Assembly (NCBI GenBank): GCA_002427105.1
Contig: DIPM01000031.1
Location: forward strand, 1-64,000
Length of the DNA: 64,000 nt
Origin: Marinilabiliaceae bacterium UBA5488
GTDB lineage: Bacteria; Bacteroidota; Bacteroidia; Bacteroidales; Marinilabiliaceae
Direction of reading: 5' to 3'
Shown: positions 34,082-43,236 of the stretch, one piece after another
Layout of the letters: the number at the start of each line of letters is the position of its first letter
How positions within the stretch are numbered: position 1 is the first letter of the stretch
Made by a program: the position numbers and the translations under genes
The notes under the pieces: model-generated
Database searches by the model: none
What the model saw: only the letters and a program-made list of their open reading frames with translations
Told to the model about the DNA's origin: nothing

Positions 34082-36457
34082 CTAATTGTTGGAGTCAGGC
34101 TCCGTTAATTCCTGAGAACCGCGTCGTTTGAGCTTTTTTATTGTTTTAATCTGAAATCTGAAAAGGGAGTAAACGCCCGTCGCAGCCAAGGTTAGCACTG
34201 CTATCTCGCCCATAGTATCAAGGGCTCTGAAATCTACAAGTATCACGTTTACAATATTTCCCCCATGAGCCATCGTGTATGCATTTTCGGCAAAGAAACC
34301 CGAAATGGGCTCATTGAGTTGCAAAAACCTTGCTTCGAGTACTACCAAAGTCACGAAAACACCGATTCCTAAAGATATTATTCCATCTCTTAGTCTGGTT
34401 TTTTTATTTGAAAGAATTGCAAATTCGGGCAGGTAGTAAATTACCAACACGAAAATAACCATCAACACGGTTTCTGCCAGGAATTGAGTGATGGCCAAAT
34501 CTACTGCGCCATAATATAGATAGAGCATGGCTATGCCATATCCGCTTACCCCGAGTGCTATAATTGCTGCAAGTCTTGATTTTGTAAAAACTGTATAGAC
34601 CACCGCCAGTGATGAAACAATCAGTAGCATTAACACATGAAGCTTTACAGGGCCGGGAGCGGTATCCGTTATTTCCATATTTTTCATACGGAACAGTTGA
34701 AGGGCTACCAAAGCCATTACCACAAGGAAGAAGGTCAAAAGATAGTAACGATGATATCCGTGCTGAATTCTATTCGTGCTTCTTGCCGCTCCTTTCAGGT
34801 AATTATTTATGCTGTTGGTGAAGAGCGTTGGCAGATGGTAAATATCAAACCATACTATCATCTTAACAATTAACTTTGTTACAGGTTTGCGCAGGATGAA
34901 GATCAAAATGCCCGACAGCACTGTGAAGATGCTTACTCTCAACACATCATTATATCCATGCCAAAGTGAAAGCTTTGTATCATACACTATATTTCCCATA
35001 AAGTATAAAGCATTGCTTACCAGAGCGTTAAGCATTTGAGGGTAGAGCCCTAATAATACTCCTGAAATTGCCAGAACTACCGGTCCCAAAAGCATAGTGA
35101 AAGGGATTTCCCGCTCTTTGTAATGAAGAACTATGTCCTCTCTATCCTTCTTTTTGGTAAATAGTTGATAGTAGATGTTAATGGCTACTGCTACAAGCAT
35201 TATGTTGGCACCTACACTCAAAGGAAGTATCAGCCATGATACATCGGGCAATTGCATCTTTGCTTCATAGATAAGCTCTTTGCCTATAAAACCTAACATT
35301 GGAGGTAGGCCTGCCATTGATACAAGAGCTAGAAGCGTCACTATTGCAGTTATCGGTAAACTCCTGAAAAGTCCATGAAGTGCATAAATATCCCTCGTGC
35401 CTGTGGTCTTTTCTACTATCCCGGCTACCATAAACAGCCCTCCCTTGTAAAGACCATGTACGATAAAAAATACCAAGGCGGCTTTCAGTGAGTCGGTCGT
35501 GTCTATGCCAACGAGTAATACCATGGTGCCTAAAGCGCTGATTGTCGTAAATGCAAGTATGCGTTTCAAATCCCGCTGTCCTAAAGCGAAAAATGCGCCC
35601 AAAAACATAGTTATGCAGCCCGTAATCATAAGTGAGTACTTCCAGAATACTGTGCCTCCCATAACCGGATAGAGTCGCATCAGAAGAAAGACCCCCGCGT
35701 TTACCATCGTGGCACTATGAAGATAGGCGCTGACAGGGGTGGGAGCCTCCATAGCCCCGGGCAGCCAGAAGTGAAAAGGGAACTGGGCTGATTTTGTAAT
35801 AGCAGCAAGGATTATAAGAGTAAGAATAAGGTAGTAATGCGGATGATTTCCTACATGAATGTGTTGCCTAAGAAGGTCACTAACATTATAGCTGCCGCAA
35901 ATGTTGCCTATTAGTATCACGGCAAATAGCAAACTCAGGCCTCCAAAGCCCGTAATTAGCAACGCCTGCAAGGCGGCCTGCCTCGACTTTTCCCGGTGGT
36001 GGTCAAAGCCGATAAGGAAGAAGGAGGCAACACTGGTTATCTCCCAAAACATAAACATTATGATCAGATTGTCTGAAAAGACCATACCAATCATAGAGCC
36101 CATGAAAAACATCAGGTAGGTATAGAAATGACCCTGACGCTCATATTTTGCCATGTATTTGGCAGAGTAAAGCAGGATAAGGAATCCTATCCCGCTGATG
36201 AGAAGACCAAATATTAATGTTAAACCGTCTATTCGGAAGGCGAGGTTCATACCCGGCAAAAAAACTATCGGGGTGTCAAGGATAAAGCCCTCATGAGGCG
36301 CCAGATGGAGAGCTTCGACAAGCAGGCATATAAAAATCAACAGAGGAATAAACGAAAGATACAGACCCGTTTTTTGTCGCCATACACCGTACAGAAAGGG
36401 TGTAAATATGGCTGCCACAAATATCAGAGCCACTAGTATAGTAAGAATATTACCCAT
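34082..36457 (-). CDS. mrpA: Mrp Na+/H+ antiporter subunit A
   Basis: A 791-residue, roughly 20-helix protein. Residues 1-510 are the NuoL-like antiporter module with the conserved Glu in IIMFMFWEITSVASFFLIG and the Lys helix TKSAQFPFHFWLPGAMEAPTP. Residues about 610-690 match the MbhD/DUF4040 part (GAVDLAITQFLAETVLM), and about 700-780 match the MbhE part (DFRALDTMGEIAVL). This is the full fused MrpA form. It begins 68 bases after the AmgK-RapZ gene on the same strand. Confidence 0.95.
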   Translation of the reverse strand: MGNILTILVALIFVAAIFTPFLYGVWRQKTGLYLSFIPLLIFICLLVEALHLAPHEGFILDTPIVFLPGMNLAFRIDGLTLIFGLLISGIGFLILLYSAKYMAKYERQGHFYTYLMFFMGSMIGMVFSDNLIIMFMFWEITSVASFFLIGFDHHREKSRQAALQALLITGFGGLSLLFAVILIGNICGSYNVSDLLRQHIHVGNHPHYYLILTLIILAAITKSAQFPFHFWLPGAMEAPTPVSAYLHSATMVNAGVFLLMRLYPVMGGTVFWKYSLMITGCITMFLGAFFALGQRDLKRILAFTTISALGTMVLLVGIDTTDSLKAALVFFIVHGLYKGGLFMVAGIVEKTTGTRDIYALHGLFRSLPITAIVTLLALVSMAGLPPMLGFIGKELIYEAKMQLPDVSWLILPLSVGANIMLVAVAINIYYQLFTKKKDREDIVLHYKEREIPFTMLLGPVVLAISGVLLGLYPQMLNALVSNALYFMGNIVYDTKLSLWHGYNDVLRVSIFTVLSGILIFILRKPVTKLIVKMIVWFDIYHLPTLFTNSINNYLKGAARSTNRIQHGYHRYYLLTFFLVVMALVALQLFRMKNMEITDTAPGPVKLHVLMLLIVSSLAVVYTVFTKSRLAAIIALGVSGYGIAMLYLYYGAVDLAITQFLAETVLMVIFVLVIYYLPEFAILSNKKTRLRDGIISLGIGVFVTLVVLEARFLQLNEPISGFFAENAYTMAHGGNIVNVILVDFRALDTMGEIAVLTLAATGVYSLFRFQIKTIKKLKRRGSQELTEPDSNN

Positions 36458-36525
36458 CCAATTCTTTTATCAGTTATTGAGGCTCAAAGTTTTACGCTCG
36501 ATGTTAAAAGTCAATTTCCTTTACC

Positions 36526-37947
36526 TTAAATTTCCTGTTCCACATGCTTAATCCTGATATTTACCTGAAATTTTTCTTTCAGATGGCGGGCCATCTGTTC
36601 AGCACAATAAACCGAGCGATGCCTTCCACCTGTACAACCAAAATTTATCATCAAATGTTTAAAATCCCGCTCGATATATTTCTCAAGCGATTGGTCAACT
36701 ATGCTGAAGCAGTTATCCAGAAACAGATGCATTTCAGGCTCTTTTTCAAAGAAAGCAATAACTTCAGGGTCTTTGCCTGTTTTAGTTTTGTATTCTTCGT
36801 AGCGACCCGGATTGTGTATGGCACGGCAATCAAATACAAAACCACCGCCATGGCCGTTAAAATCTATAGGAATGCCCCTTTTGTATGAGAAACTATTAAT
36901 AGTAACCGTCAGATCGTGGCCGGCAGAAATTTGCAACAATCTTTCGTTGTGGGTGATTTCCCGTAAGGCGGCGTAAAGAGTGGGAAAATTATCCGGTATT
37001 TTTTGAGTTGTGAGTATGTAGTTGATATTGTTCATAGCAAAGGGGATACTCTTAAGGAAATGTTCCTTTTTTTCATAAAAACCCCTAAAGCCATAAGCTC
37101 CCATGGCCTGCATAATGCGTATCAGAACATAAGCGTTAAATGTTTCCCTGAATTGACTTTCGTTGATTTCAGTCTTCTGAGAGATTAGCATTATATAATG
37201 ATTCAAAAGTTCATTGCGTAAGGATTGAGGCAAATCGGCCTTGGCATCATACAGCAGAGAAGCAAGATCATATTGCAGCGCACCCATGCGACCACCCTGA
37301 TAATCTATAAATGCAGGTTTGTTGTCAACTACCATAATATTGCGACTTTGAAAGTCGCGATACATAAAATATGAGCAGTCGGTATTGAGCAAATAGTCTG
37401 TGAATCGGTTGAAATCATCCTCCAAAAGCTGCTCGTCAAAACTAATGCGGGCAAGTTTCACAAAGTAGTATTTGAAATAGTGGAGATCCCACATCATCGA
37501 CTGCTTATCAAACTTCTCACGAGGATGACAAAGCGAAAAATCCACATTTTTGCCTATTATCTGGAATTCTATTAACTGACTAATGCATGACTTATAAAAA
37601 TCAACTATCGCCGATGGGATTTCTTTGCCCCGACGGGCAGTCGATAACCAGTCGAATAGGGTGTTATTACCCAAGTCTTCCAGCAGGTAGCAATCCATTT
37701 CAGCGTCAACAACATAGATTTCAGGCACTTTTAATCCTTTGTCGTGAAAAAAGCGACTGAACTCAATAAAGGTTCTGTTTTCTTTTAGGTCCTTATTAAC
37801 AGCACCCAAAACAGAACTCGTCTTGCCTGTTATGCGATAATAACGACGATATGAACCTGATGCCGGAAGCTTGCTTACCGCTTCGGCTGTCTCTCCCGAC
37901 CATTGTTCAAACAAGGCTATAACTCTTTCTTTTGCAGATGCTTCCAA
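36526..37947 (-). CDS. AmgK-like sugar kinase fused to RapZ C-terminal domain
   Basis: A 473-residue fusion. Residues 1-330 are an aminoglycoside-phosphotransferase fold of the AmgK type, with the catalytic YFMYRDFQSRNIMV and the metal-binding FIDYQGGR. Residues 350-470 match the RapZ C-terminal domain, with GIPIDFNGHGGGFVFDCR and GCTGGRHRSVYCAE. AmgK phosphorylates MurNAc/GlcNAc at the anomeric position, feeding MurU. In RapZ this domain binds a GlcN6P-linked RNA regulator, so the fusion may sense an amino-sugar phosphate; that part is inference. MurU-like 30097-30858 is the natural partner. Confidence 0.8.
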   Translation of the reverse strand: MEASAKERVIALFEQWSGETAEAVSKLPASGSYRRYYRITGKTSSVLGAVNKDLKENRTFIEFSRFFHDKGLKVPEIYVVDAEMDCYLLEDLGNNTLFDWLSTARRGKEIPSAIVDFYKSCISQLIEFQIIGKNVDFSLCHPREKFDKQSMMWDLHYFKYYFVKLARISFDEQLLEDDFNRFTDYLLNTDCSYFMYRDFQSRNIMVVDNKPAFIDYQGGRMGALQYDLASLLYDAKADLPQSLRNELLNHYIMLISQKTEINESQFRETFNAYVLIRIMQAMGAYGFRGFYEKKEHFLKSIPFAMNNINYILTTQKIPDNFPTLYAALREITHNERLLQISAGHDLTVTINSFSYKRGIPIDFNGHGGGFVFDCRAIHNPGRYEEYKTKTGKDPEVIAFFEKEPEMHLFLDNCFSIVDQSLEKYIERDFKHLMINFGCTGGRHRSVYCAEQMARHLKEKFQVNIRIKHVEQEI

Positions 37948-37965
37948 GTAAACTGTTTTTTGTAG

Positions 37966-38652
37966 TTACATAATGTGGATATAAATATAAGAAAACACGA
38001 TGGCAAATAATATAGAAGGTAGCATATTGCTAATTTCGATTTTCGTTACTTTAATCATATTGAGTCCTATACCCATTAATAACACGCCTCCGGTAGCGGA
38101 TAAATCATCAATAATGGCCATATCGAAAAAATAGCCAAGATAGATGGCCAAGACTGTTATGCTGCCTTGATAGATAAAAAGAGGGATGGATGAGAACAAT
38201 ACACCCAAGCCTAAAGCAGAACCCAAAGCGATAGCCGCGAATCCGTCTATTGTTGCCTTGGTAAACAGTAGTTGTGAGCCTTTACCCACACCTTCTTCGA
38301 TAGGACCCAAAATGGCCAATGCGCCCATACAAAAGAGCAGAAAGGCCGTAATCAGCCCATCACCAAAATTTTCCCCGACAGCCGTGAAACGCTTCTTTAG
38401 TTTAGCAAAGGCGTTTTCAATTCTCTGGTTTAGATTTAGTAAGACGCCGCTTATAGAACCGGCTAATATTGAAAGGACGACAACAACCAGAGAATGACTC
38501 TTTATAAATAGGGAAATACCAATGCCCAGGGTTATAAGACCAAGTCCCTGAAATGCTATCTCTATTGTTTTCTCAGACAATCTCTTCTTGAAGAGAATGC
38601 CTATTGTTCCGCCTACCACTATGGCTGCGGCATTTATTATGGTACCAATCAT
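37966..38652 (-). CDS. DUF554 membrane protein
   Basis: A 228-residue polytopic protein. It begins MIGTIINAAAIVVGGTIG, has about six to seven helices and matches the DUF554/YdfK family with LITAFLLFCMGALAILGPIEEG. The function of the family is not established. It lies 18 bases upstream of the AmgK-RapZ gene and 49 after the acyltransferase fusion. Confidence 0.85.
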   Translation of the reverse strand: MIGTIINAAAIVVGGTIGILFKKRLSEKTIEIAFQGLGLITLGIGISLFIKSHSLVVVVLSILAGSISGVLLNLNQRIENAFAKLKKRFTAVGENFGDGLITAFLLFCMGALAILGPIEEGVGKGSQLLFTKATIDGFAAIALGSALGLGVLFSSIPLFIYQGSITVLAIYLGYFFDMAIIDDLSATGGVLLMGIGLNMIKVTKIEISNMLPSILFAIVFSYIYIHIM

Positions 38653-38701
38653 TAGCTGCCTCTTTGGTGATGTGCCACAAAAATAAGATGTTTTTGAAGA
38701 T

Positions 38702-41149
38702 TTACATTGTATCCACGATCCTGTTTCTAACTATATTGGCAATTTGCTCGTAGCTGTTGTCTGCGGGATAAACCGGAGCCAAAAACTCGACCTGCACCTT
38801 TTTCCAGGGACGCGGGAATTTGCTACCCTTGGGAAGTGCCTCTATTGCACCGCTTATAGCTACCGGAACTACCGGAATATTAAGCTCTCTGCTTAATATC
38901 GCGAAAGTCTTCTTAAACTGCCCTATTGTCCCGTTTACCGAGCGTGTTCCTTCCGGGAAAATAATAAGGTTTTTGTGATGGCGTAAGACCTCAGCCAGTT
39001 TTTGTATCGATTCCTTAAGGTTCTTATTTAGATCGACAACTATAACATTATTTTTATTTGCCAGAAACTTCATAAATGGACTCTCAACATGCTGCGCTTT
39101 GGCGTAAAAAAACGTTTTACCTATCTGCTTGGTGCGCAGTAAAGATGTTACAAACAAGCCGTCGAAAAAGCTCTGATGATTGGGGGCAATGATGCAGGGG
39201 CCCTCGGGAATGTTCTCCAAACCCTTTGAACGATATCTGAAGTATAACTTAAACAAAAATTTAGAAGAGCGCATAGCAACCCGCGTAGGATACCATGAGA
39301 CAGGCATCTTGAAACTAACCTTTTCGCGCAATATGCTTGTCCAGTCGGTTTTGCCTTCTTCCATTTTTGTTTTCTTTTCAGAAATATATTCAGAAAGCTT
39401 CTCTACAGTCTGAAACTTCATCAAATCGGCGGCCTCGATATCGACCCCAAAGCTTTGGTTAAGAAATACCTGCAGGCCAACTCTGTCAAGGGAGTCCATA
39501 GCCAAATCAAATTCCAGATGATGATGAGGTTTAACCTTTTTGCCCTTTTCGGCCGTCAAGAAATCAGCTATTATGCGTAATTCTTCAGTAAGCTCTTTCT
39601 CTGGTGTCAACTCATCCTCTGCCTTTGTTTCTGTGGCATAAGCATCCAGCTTAAATCTCTGAAGCTTACCAAGTCTGGTGCGTGGCAATTCCTTATCGGT
39701 AAGGTAAAACTTCATTATCCGTTTGTAGGAAGAAACCTTTTGATTAAGCGGCTCTATCACTTCTTCACGGATTTTTTCATAAATCGGGCCGGAAGTTTCT
39801 TCCCCTGTCTTGGCTAAGATAATCGCGTGGATTTGTTCTTCGTGGAAAAATACGCCGCAATCAGACACCAATTCAGAAGCCAGCAATTCTTCTTCAAGTT
39901 CATTTGGGTTTACATTCTTTCCGTTACTTAGAATGATAATTTCCTTTTTACGACCGGTAATGTAGAGATAGCCATCCTTGTCTATATAGCCCAAATCGCC
40001 CGTATGTAGCCAGCCATCCTTGATAACTTCCCTCGTTGCTTCGGGATTGTTATAGTAGCCCTTCATAATATTATCTCCCTTGGCTGCAATTTCACCATCA
40101 ATAATTTTTATTTCTGTGTCAAAAAGTGCTTCTCCGGGCGAGCCTATGCGAACCCTGCCGGGTCGTGTAAATGTTATCATCGGAGCAGCTTCGGTCATGC
40201 CAAAGCCTTCGAGTACTTCAAAGCCCAAAGTCTTAAAGTCGTTGCCAACTTCAGGGTCGAGAGCAGCACCGCCCGACACAAGGTGTTTTATTTCGCCGCC
40301 AAACTTTTTGTGAACTGAGCTGAAAATCAGACGCGAGAATTTTTGAGAATTAATTTTCCGGGCAAGGGCGAATAGGGCTTTTGCCACTTTGCTTTGCTCA
40401 ATTTTAACCATAATGCCTTTCCTTATAGCGGCATAAAGGCGAGGTACTCCTATTACGATAGTTATCTTGTTGTGATTGAGCGTATTGATAATATCATCTG
40501 AAGCCATTGAGGGACTGATGGCCACTGAGCCCCCGGCATGCAAAGGAGCCACAAGCGACCCTAAAAGCGGGAATATATGATGCAAGGGCAAGAGTATCAT
40601 TACCCTTGAGTCTTTTGTAAATATCTTTATTTTATTAACTACGCCGTTCAGATTTGCCATCAGATTGCGGTAGGAAAGCATTACGCCTTTGGGTGCCCCG
40701 GTTGTGCCGGAGGTGTAAATAAGTATGGCGGTGCTGTCCAATTCGTATGAAGGTAATGATGAAACTGAAGTATGATCCTGCCTGACTTTTTCATACTCAT
40801 CAATTACAACAAGCTTAGCCATAATGCCCGCTTGAGTCATGGCCTGTTCGAGCTGGTCTTTTTTATTGGCCGATACAAACACAAGGCTAGGAGTAGAGTC
40901 ATTAAGAATATAGGCAACTTCCGAAACAGTAGCCATAAAATCTATGGGAACGGCTATTGCAGCCTTTTTCCAGATAGCAAGAAAGGAGTATATCCAAGCC
41001 GGTCTGTTTTCTGAAAATATAACCACGCGTTCTCCTGCTGCTACCTTCATCAGTTCGCTGTACTCTTCCATCTTGGCGAACATCCTGCTATAACTAATTG
41101 CTTCTGAACCAACTGTTATAGCTATTTTCTCTCCATGGTTTTTTATCAT
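38702..41149 (-). CDS. AMP-binding ligase / ACP / acyltransferase fusion (Aas-like)
   Basis: An 815-residue three-part protein. Residues 1-510 are an AMP-forming acyl ligase with ILIYTSGTTGAPKGVMLSY and GWLHTGDLGYID. Residues about 530-610 are an acyl-carrier domain with the phosphopantetheine Ser in LAMDSLDRVG. Residues about 630-815 are a PlsC-type acyltransferase with NHQSFFDG and IFPEGTRSVN. The set would activate a fatty acid, hold it on the carrier and move it to lysophospholipid or glycerol phosphate. ATG 41149 is chosen because the predicted promoter starts transcription after the earlier ATG 41188. Confidence 0.88.
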   Translation of the reverse strand: MIKNHGEKIAITVGSEAISYSRMFAKMEEYSELMKVAAGERVVIFSENRPAWIYSFLAIWKKAAIAVPIDFMATVSEVAYILNDSTPSLVFVSANKKDQLEQAMTQAGIMAKLVVIDEYEKVRQDHTSVSSLPSYELDSTAILIYTSGTTGAPKGVMLSYRNLMANLNGVVNKIKIFTKDSRVMILLPLHHIFPLLGSLVAPLHAGGSVAISPSMASDDIINTLNHNKITIVIGVPRLYAAIRKGIMVKIEQSKVAKALFALARKINSQKFSRLIFSSVHKKFGGEIKHLVSGGAALDPEVGNDFKTLGFEVLEGFGMTEAAPMITFTRPGRVRIGSPGEALFDTEIKIIDGEIAAKGDNIMKGYYNNPEATREVIKDGWLHTGDLGYIDKDGYLYITGRKKEIIILSNGKNVNPNELEEELLASELVSDCGVFFHEEQIHAIILAKTGEETSGPIYEKIREEVIEPLNQKVSSYKRIMKFYLTDKELPRTRLGKLQRFKLDAYATETKAEDELTPEKELTEELRIIADFLTAEKGKKVKPHHHLEFDLAMDSLDRVGLQVFLNQSFGVDIEAADLMKFQTVEKLSEYISEKKTKMEEGKTDWTSILREKVSFKMPVSWYPTRVAMRSSKFLFKLYFRYRSKGLENIPEGPCIIAPNHQSFFDGLFVTSLLRTKQIGKTFFYAKAQHVESPFMKFLANKNNVIVVDLNKNLKESIQKLAEVLRHHKNLIIFPEGTRSVNGTIGQFKKTFAILSRELNIPVVPVAISGAIEALPKGSKFPRPWKKVQVEFLAPVYPADNSYEQIANIVRNRIVDTM

Positions 41150-41171
41150 ACTTTTACTTAAAATAAGACTG

Positions 41172-41203
41172 CAAAAGTAGTAATTCATTGCTTATTAACG
41201 AAA
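41172..41203 (-). promoter_or_regulatory. Promoter TTTC-N20-TACTTTTG for the acyltransferase-Mrp run
   Basis: On the minus strand TTTC (41203-41200), 20 bases, then a perfect TACTTTTG (41179-41172). Transcription would start near 41165, 16 bases before ATG 41149. The next ten genes follow on the same strand without a clear terminator. Confidence 0.65.
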
Positions 41204-41258
41204 TTCCTTTTTCGAAGACTGATTTTCCGGACAGGAGGCTCGCATATTTACTTTGAAC

Positions 41259-41291
41259 TTTGTGTATAGATGCTTATATTTATATTATTTG
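41259..41291 (+). promoter_or_regulatory. Probable promoter of the DJ-1-like gene
   Basis: TTTG at 41259-41262, 21 bases, then ATTATTTG at 41284-41291, which differs from TAnnTTTG at its first two bases. A start near 41298 would precede ATG 41312 and exclude the ATG at 41270. Confidence 0.45.
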
Positions 41292-41311
41292 CTAACAAAA
41301 AAATAATTGCC

Positions 41312-41860
41312 ATGGAAAAAATCTATATTTTATTGGCCTCAGGATTTGAGGAGGTTGAAGCAATAACACCTGCCGACGTGCTAAGGCGCGCAGGCTATGA
41401 AGTTTTCCTGGTATCGACTACCGGAGCTCCTAATGTTAAAGGTGTTCATAATATTGAAGTGAAATGCGATATTTTTATGAACGATGTAATTGTGGACGGA
41501 GCTACAATGCTACTACTGCCGGGAGGTATTCCAGGTGCAACCAATCTAATGGCTAACGAAAGAGTTAAGAAGCTTATTACTCAATTTCATGATAGCGGCA
41601 AGTGGATAGCCGCTATTTGTGCTGCCCCAATGATATTGGGTGAAATGCATCTGCTAAAAGGGAAAAAAGCTACCTGCTATCCCGGCTTTGAAAAGCATCT
41701 GCATGGCGCGATAGTTGTCGATCGCCCCGCCATTAGCGATGGCAAAATCATTACAGGCAGAGGAATTGGTGCAGCGATGGCTTTTTCCCTCGAAATAGTA
41801 AAAAATCTTTCCGGGGAGGCTAGTATGCTTGAAATGAAAAAGAAAATGGTTGTGGATTGA
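41312..41860 (+). CDS. DJ-1/PfpI family protein
   Basis: A 182-residue class I glutamine amidotransferase-like protein. It starts MEKIYILLASGFEEVEAI, and the nucleophile-elbow Cys103 lies in AAICAAPMILG. Glu14-16 and the GRGIGAAMAFSLEI motif near residue 150 complete the DJ-1 pattern. Members act as deglycases, chaperones or redox sensors; the exact activity is debated and not visible here. The start at 41270 would add a non-conserved hydrophobic leader and is rejected. Confidence 0.9.
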   Translation: MEKIYILLASGFEEVEAITPADVLRRAGYEVFLVSTTGAPNVKGVHNIEVKCDIFMNDVIVDGATMLLLPGGIPGATNLMANERVKKLITQFHDSGKWIAAICAAPMILGEMHLLKGKKATCYPGFEKHLHGAIVVDRPAISDGKIITGRGIGAAMAFSLEIVKNLSGEASMLEMKKKMVVD

Positions 41861-41916
41861 GATATTCATTCTTAAGAGGCGGAAGGGTGTAGGAGGAAGT
41901 AAGCTCCATCCGGTCT

Positions 41917-42513
41917 TTAGAATATCCTCGTTCCAAAAATAAACCTTTCATTCCACCAGGGATTGTGCACAGAGCTTATAGTAACGCCCTGTGAAGAAGA
42001 GGCATGGATAAACTCATCATTGCCCAGATAGATGCCTGAATGGGTGATGAATTTGTTGGTATTGTATGATCTGATGAAGAAAATCAGGTCGCCACGTTGC
42101 AGTTGAGATAGCTCGTAGATGATTTTGCCATATCGGGCTTGCTCTTCCGAGCCGTGAGGAAGATTTATTCCGTGAGTTTTGAAAGTAGTTACCAATAAGC
42201 CTGAGCAGTCCATGCATTTTTTTGTAGTGCCGCCCATGCAGTGCGGCGTTCCCAGGTATTTTTGAGCCGTATTGATTAGCTCAGAGGCTGTTGTATTCGA
42301 GGTCTTAAGTGTCTTTTCGGTTCCGGCTTCTAAAAACAATTCCAGGTCGCTCTTAGCTTTTCTATCCAATGAAAGATTGGAGCTTTGCTGCGGATAGCTT
42401 TGACTTTGGCATGAAGTGTTAGCAATCAGTAAGATACAGGCAAAAGCCAAAGGCCAATATATTTTGAGGTAAGCCTTGGAGGCAGGACTATTATTTCTAT
42501 TAATTAATATCAT
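41917..42513 (-). CDS. NlpC/P60 cell-wall hydrolase, lipoprotein
   Basis: A 198-residue lipoprotein: lipobox ANTSC with Cys35, a linker, then an NlpC/P60 domain from about residue 75. The catalytic residues are Cys103 in MDCSGL, His158 in THSGIYL and His170 in EFIHASS. It would cut the gamma-D-Glu-diamino acid link of peptidoglycan stems in the periplasm. Unusual: the Cys-rich run HCMGGTTKKCMDC just before the active site. Confidence 0.92.
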   Translation of the reverse strand: MILINRNNSPASKAYLKIYWPLAFACILLIANTSCQSQSYPQQSSNLSLDRKAKSDLELFLEAGTEKTLKTSNTTASELINTAQKYLGTPHCMGGTTKKCMDCSGLLVTTFKTHGINLPHGSEEQARYGKIIYELSQLQRGDLIFFIRSYNTNKFITHSGIYLGNDEFIHASSSQGVTISSVHNPWWNERFIFGTRIF

Positions 42514-42636
42514 GAGCAGATTGTTAAGATTGATTAATGCTAAATGTTCATTGTTAAAGATACTCTTTCTACAACATTTACCTGCAAAGAGATGTTTATA
42601 TTATTTATTTAGGCAAACTATAAAATATATCATAGT

Positions 42637-43092
42637 ATGAGATTTTCCACACTTTGTCCGGTTTCTGATGCCGGCATGAATAAATGGGTAACTCGCTTTA
42701 ACGCAATTTTTACCTTTCTGCTTCTCTTGCTTTTTTTTAAGACCCAAAGTCTTTTTGTTATAATTTTTTTGGCTCTGGATTTTGCCTTAAGAGCTAATGA
42801 GCTTTCAAAATATAGTCCTCTTGCTATTCTTTCAAAATTTGTGGTTAAAATATTGGGCATCAAGACTTTTGTTATAAATGCCGGACCTAAGCTCTTTGCG
42901 GCTCGTATTGGCTATACTTTTTGCATCCTTATCCTACTCTTAGGACTGTTCAGATTGCCTGTGGCTGCAAATGTTGTAGCCGGAATATTGGCCCTCTTTG
43001 CCTTCCTTGAAGGAGCTTTTGGATTTTGTATGGCATGTTATCTCTATCCTTTTGTATATAAATTTGCTTATCGAGAAAGCTACCGGGAGTAA
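42637..43092 (+). CDS. DUF4395 membrane protein
   Basis: A 151-residue protein with four hydrophobic segments. The DUF4395 pattern begins with CPVSDAGMNKWVTRFNA and continues with AKYSP-like LSKYSPLAIL, GPKLFAARIG and GFCMACYLYPFVYK. The conserved Cys residues near both ends suggest a thiol or metal role, unproven for the family. It stands alone between two convergent or divergent genes. Confidence 0.85.
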   Translation: MRFSTLCPVSDAGMNKWVTRFNAIFTFLLLLLFFKTQSLFVIIFLALDFALRANELSKYSPLAILSKFVVKILGIKTFVINAGPKLFAARIGYTFCILILLLGLFRLPVAANVVAGILALFAFLEGAFGFCMACYLYPFVYKFAYRESYRE

Positions 43093-43175
43093 AAGCTGTC
43101 TGTCTTAAGACTGCTTATATGACAGAATATCTGCACTGCTGCCCTTTTGTCACTTTTGCTCGTTTGGCACAGGCT

Positions 43176-43188
43176 TTGAATTATTCAA
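43176..43188. repeat. 13-bp palindrome upstream of htpG
   Basis: TTGAAT, a central T and ATTCAA form a perfect palindrome 48 bases before the htpG start. A TATAAT follows at 43195-43200. It could be an operator or part of a promoter; no CIRCE-type heat-shock element is present. Confidence 0.35.
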
Positions 43189-43236
43189 GGTCGCTATAAT
43201 TATGTAATATAAAATAAAATATAAAAAGAGTAAGCT

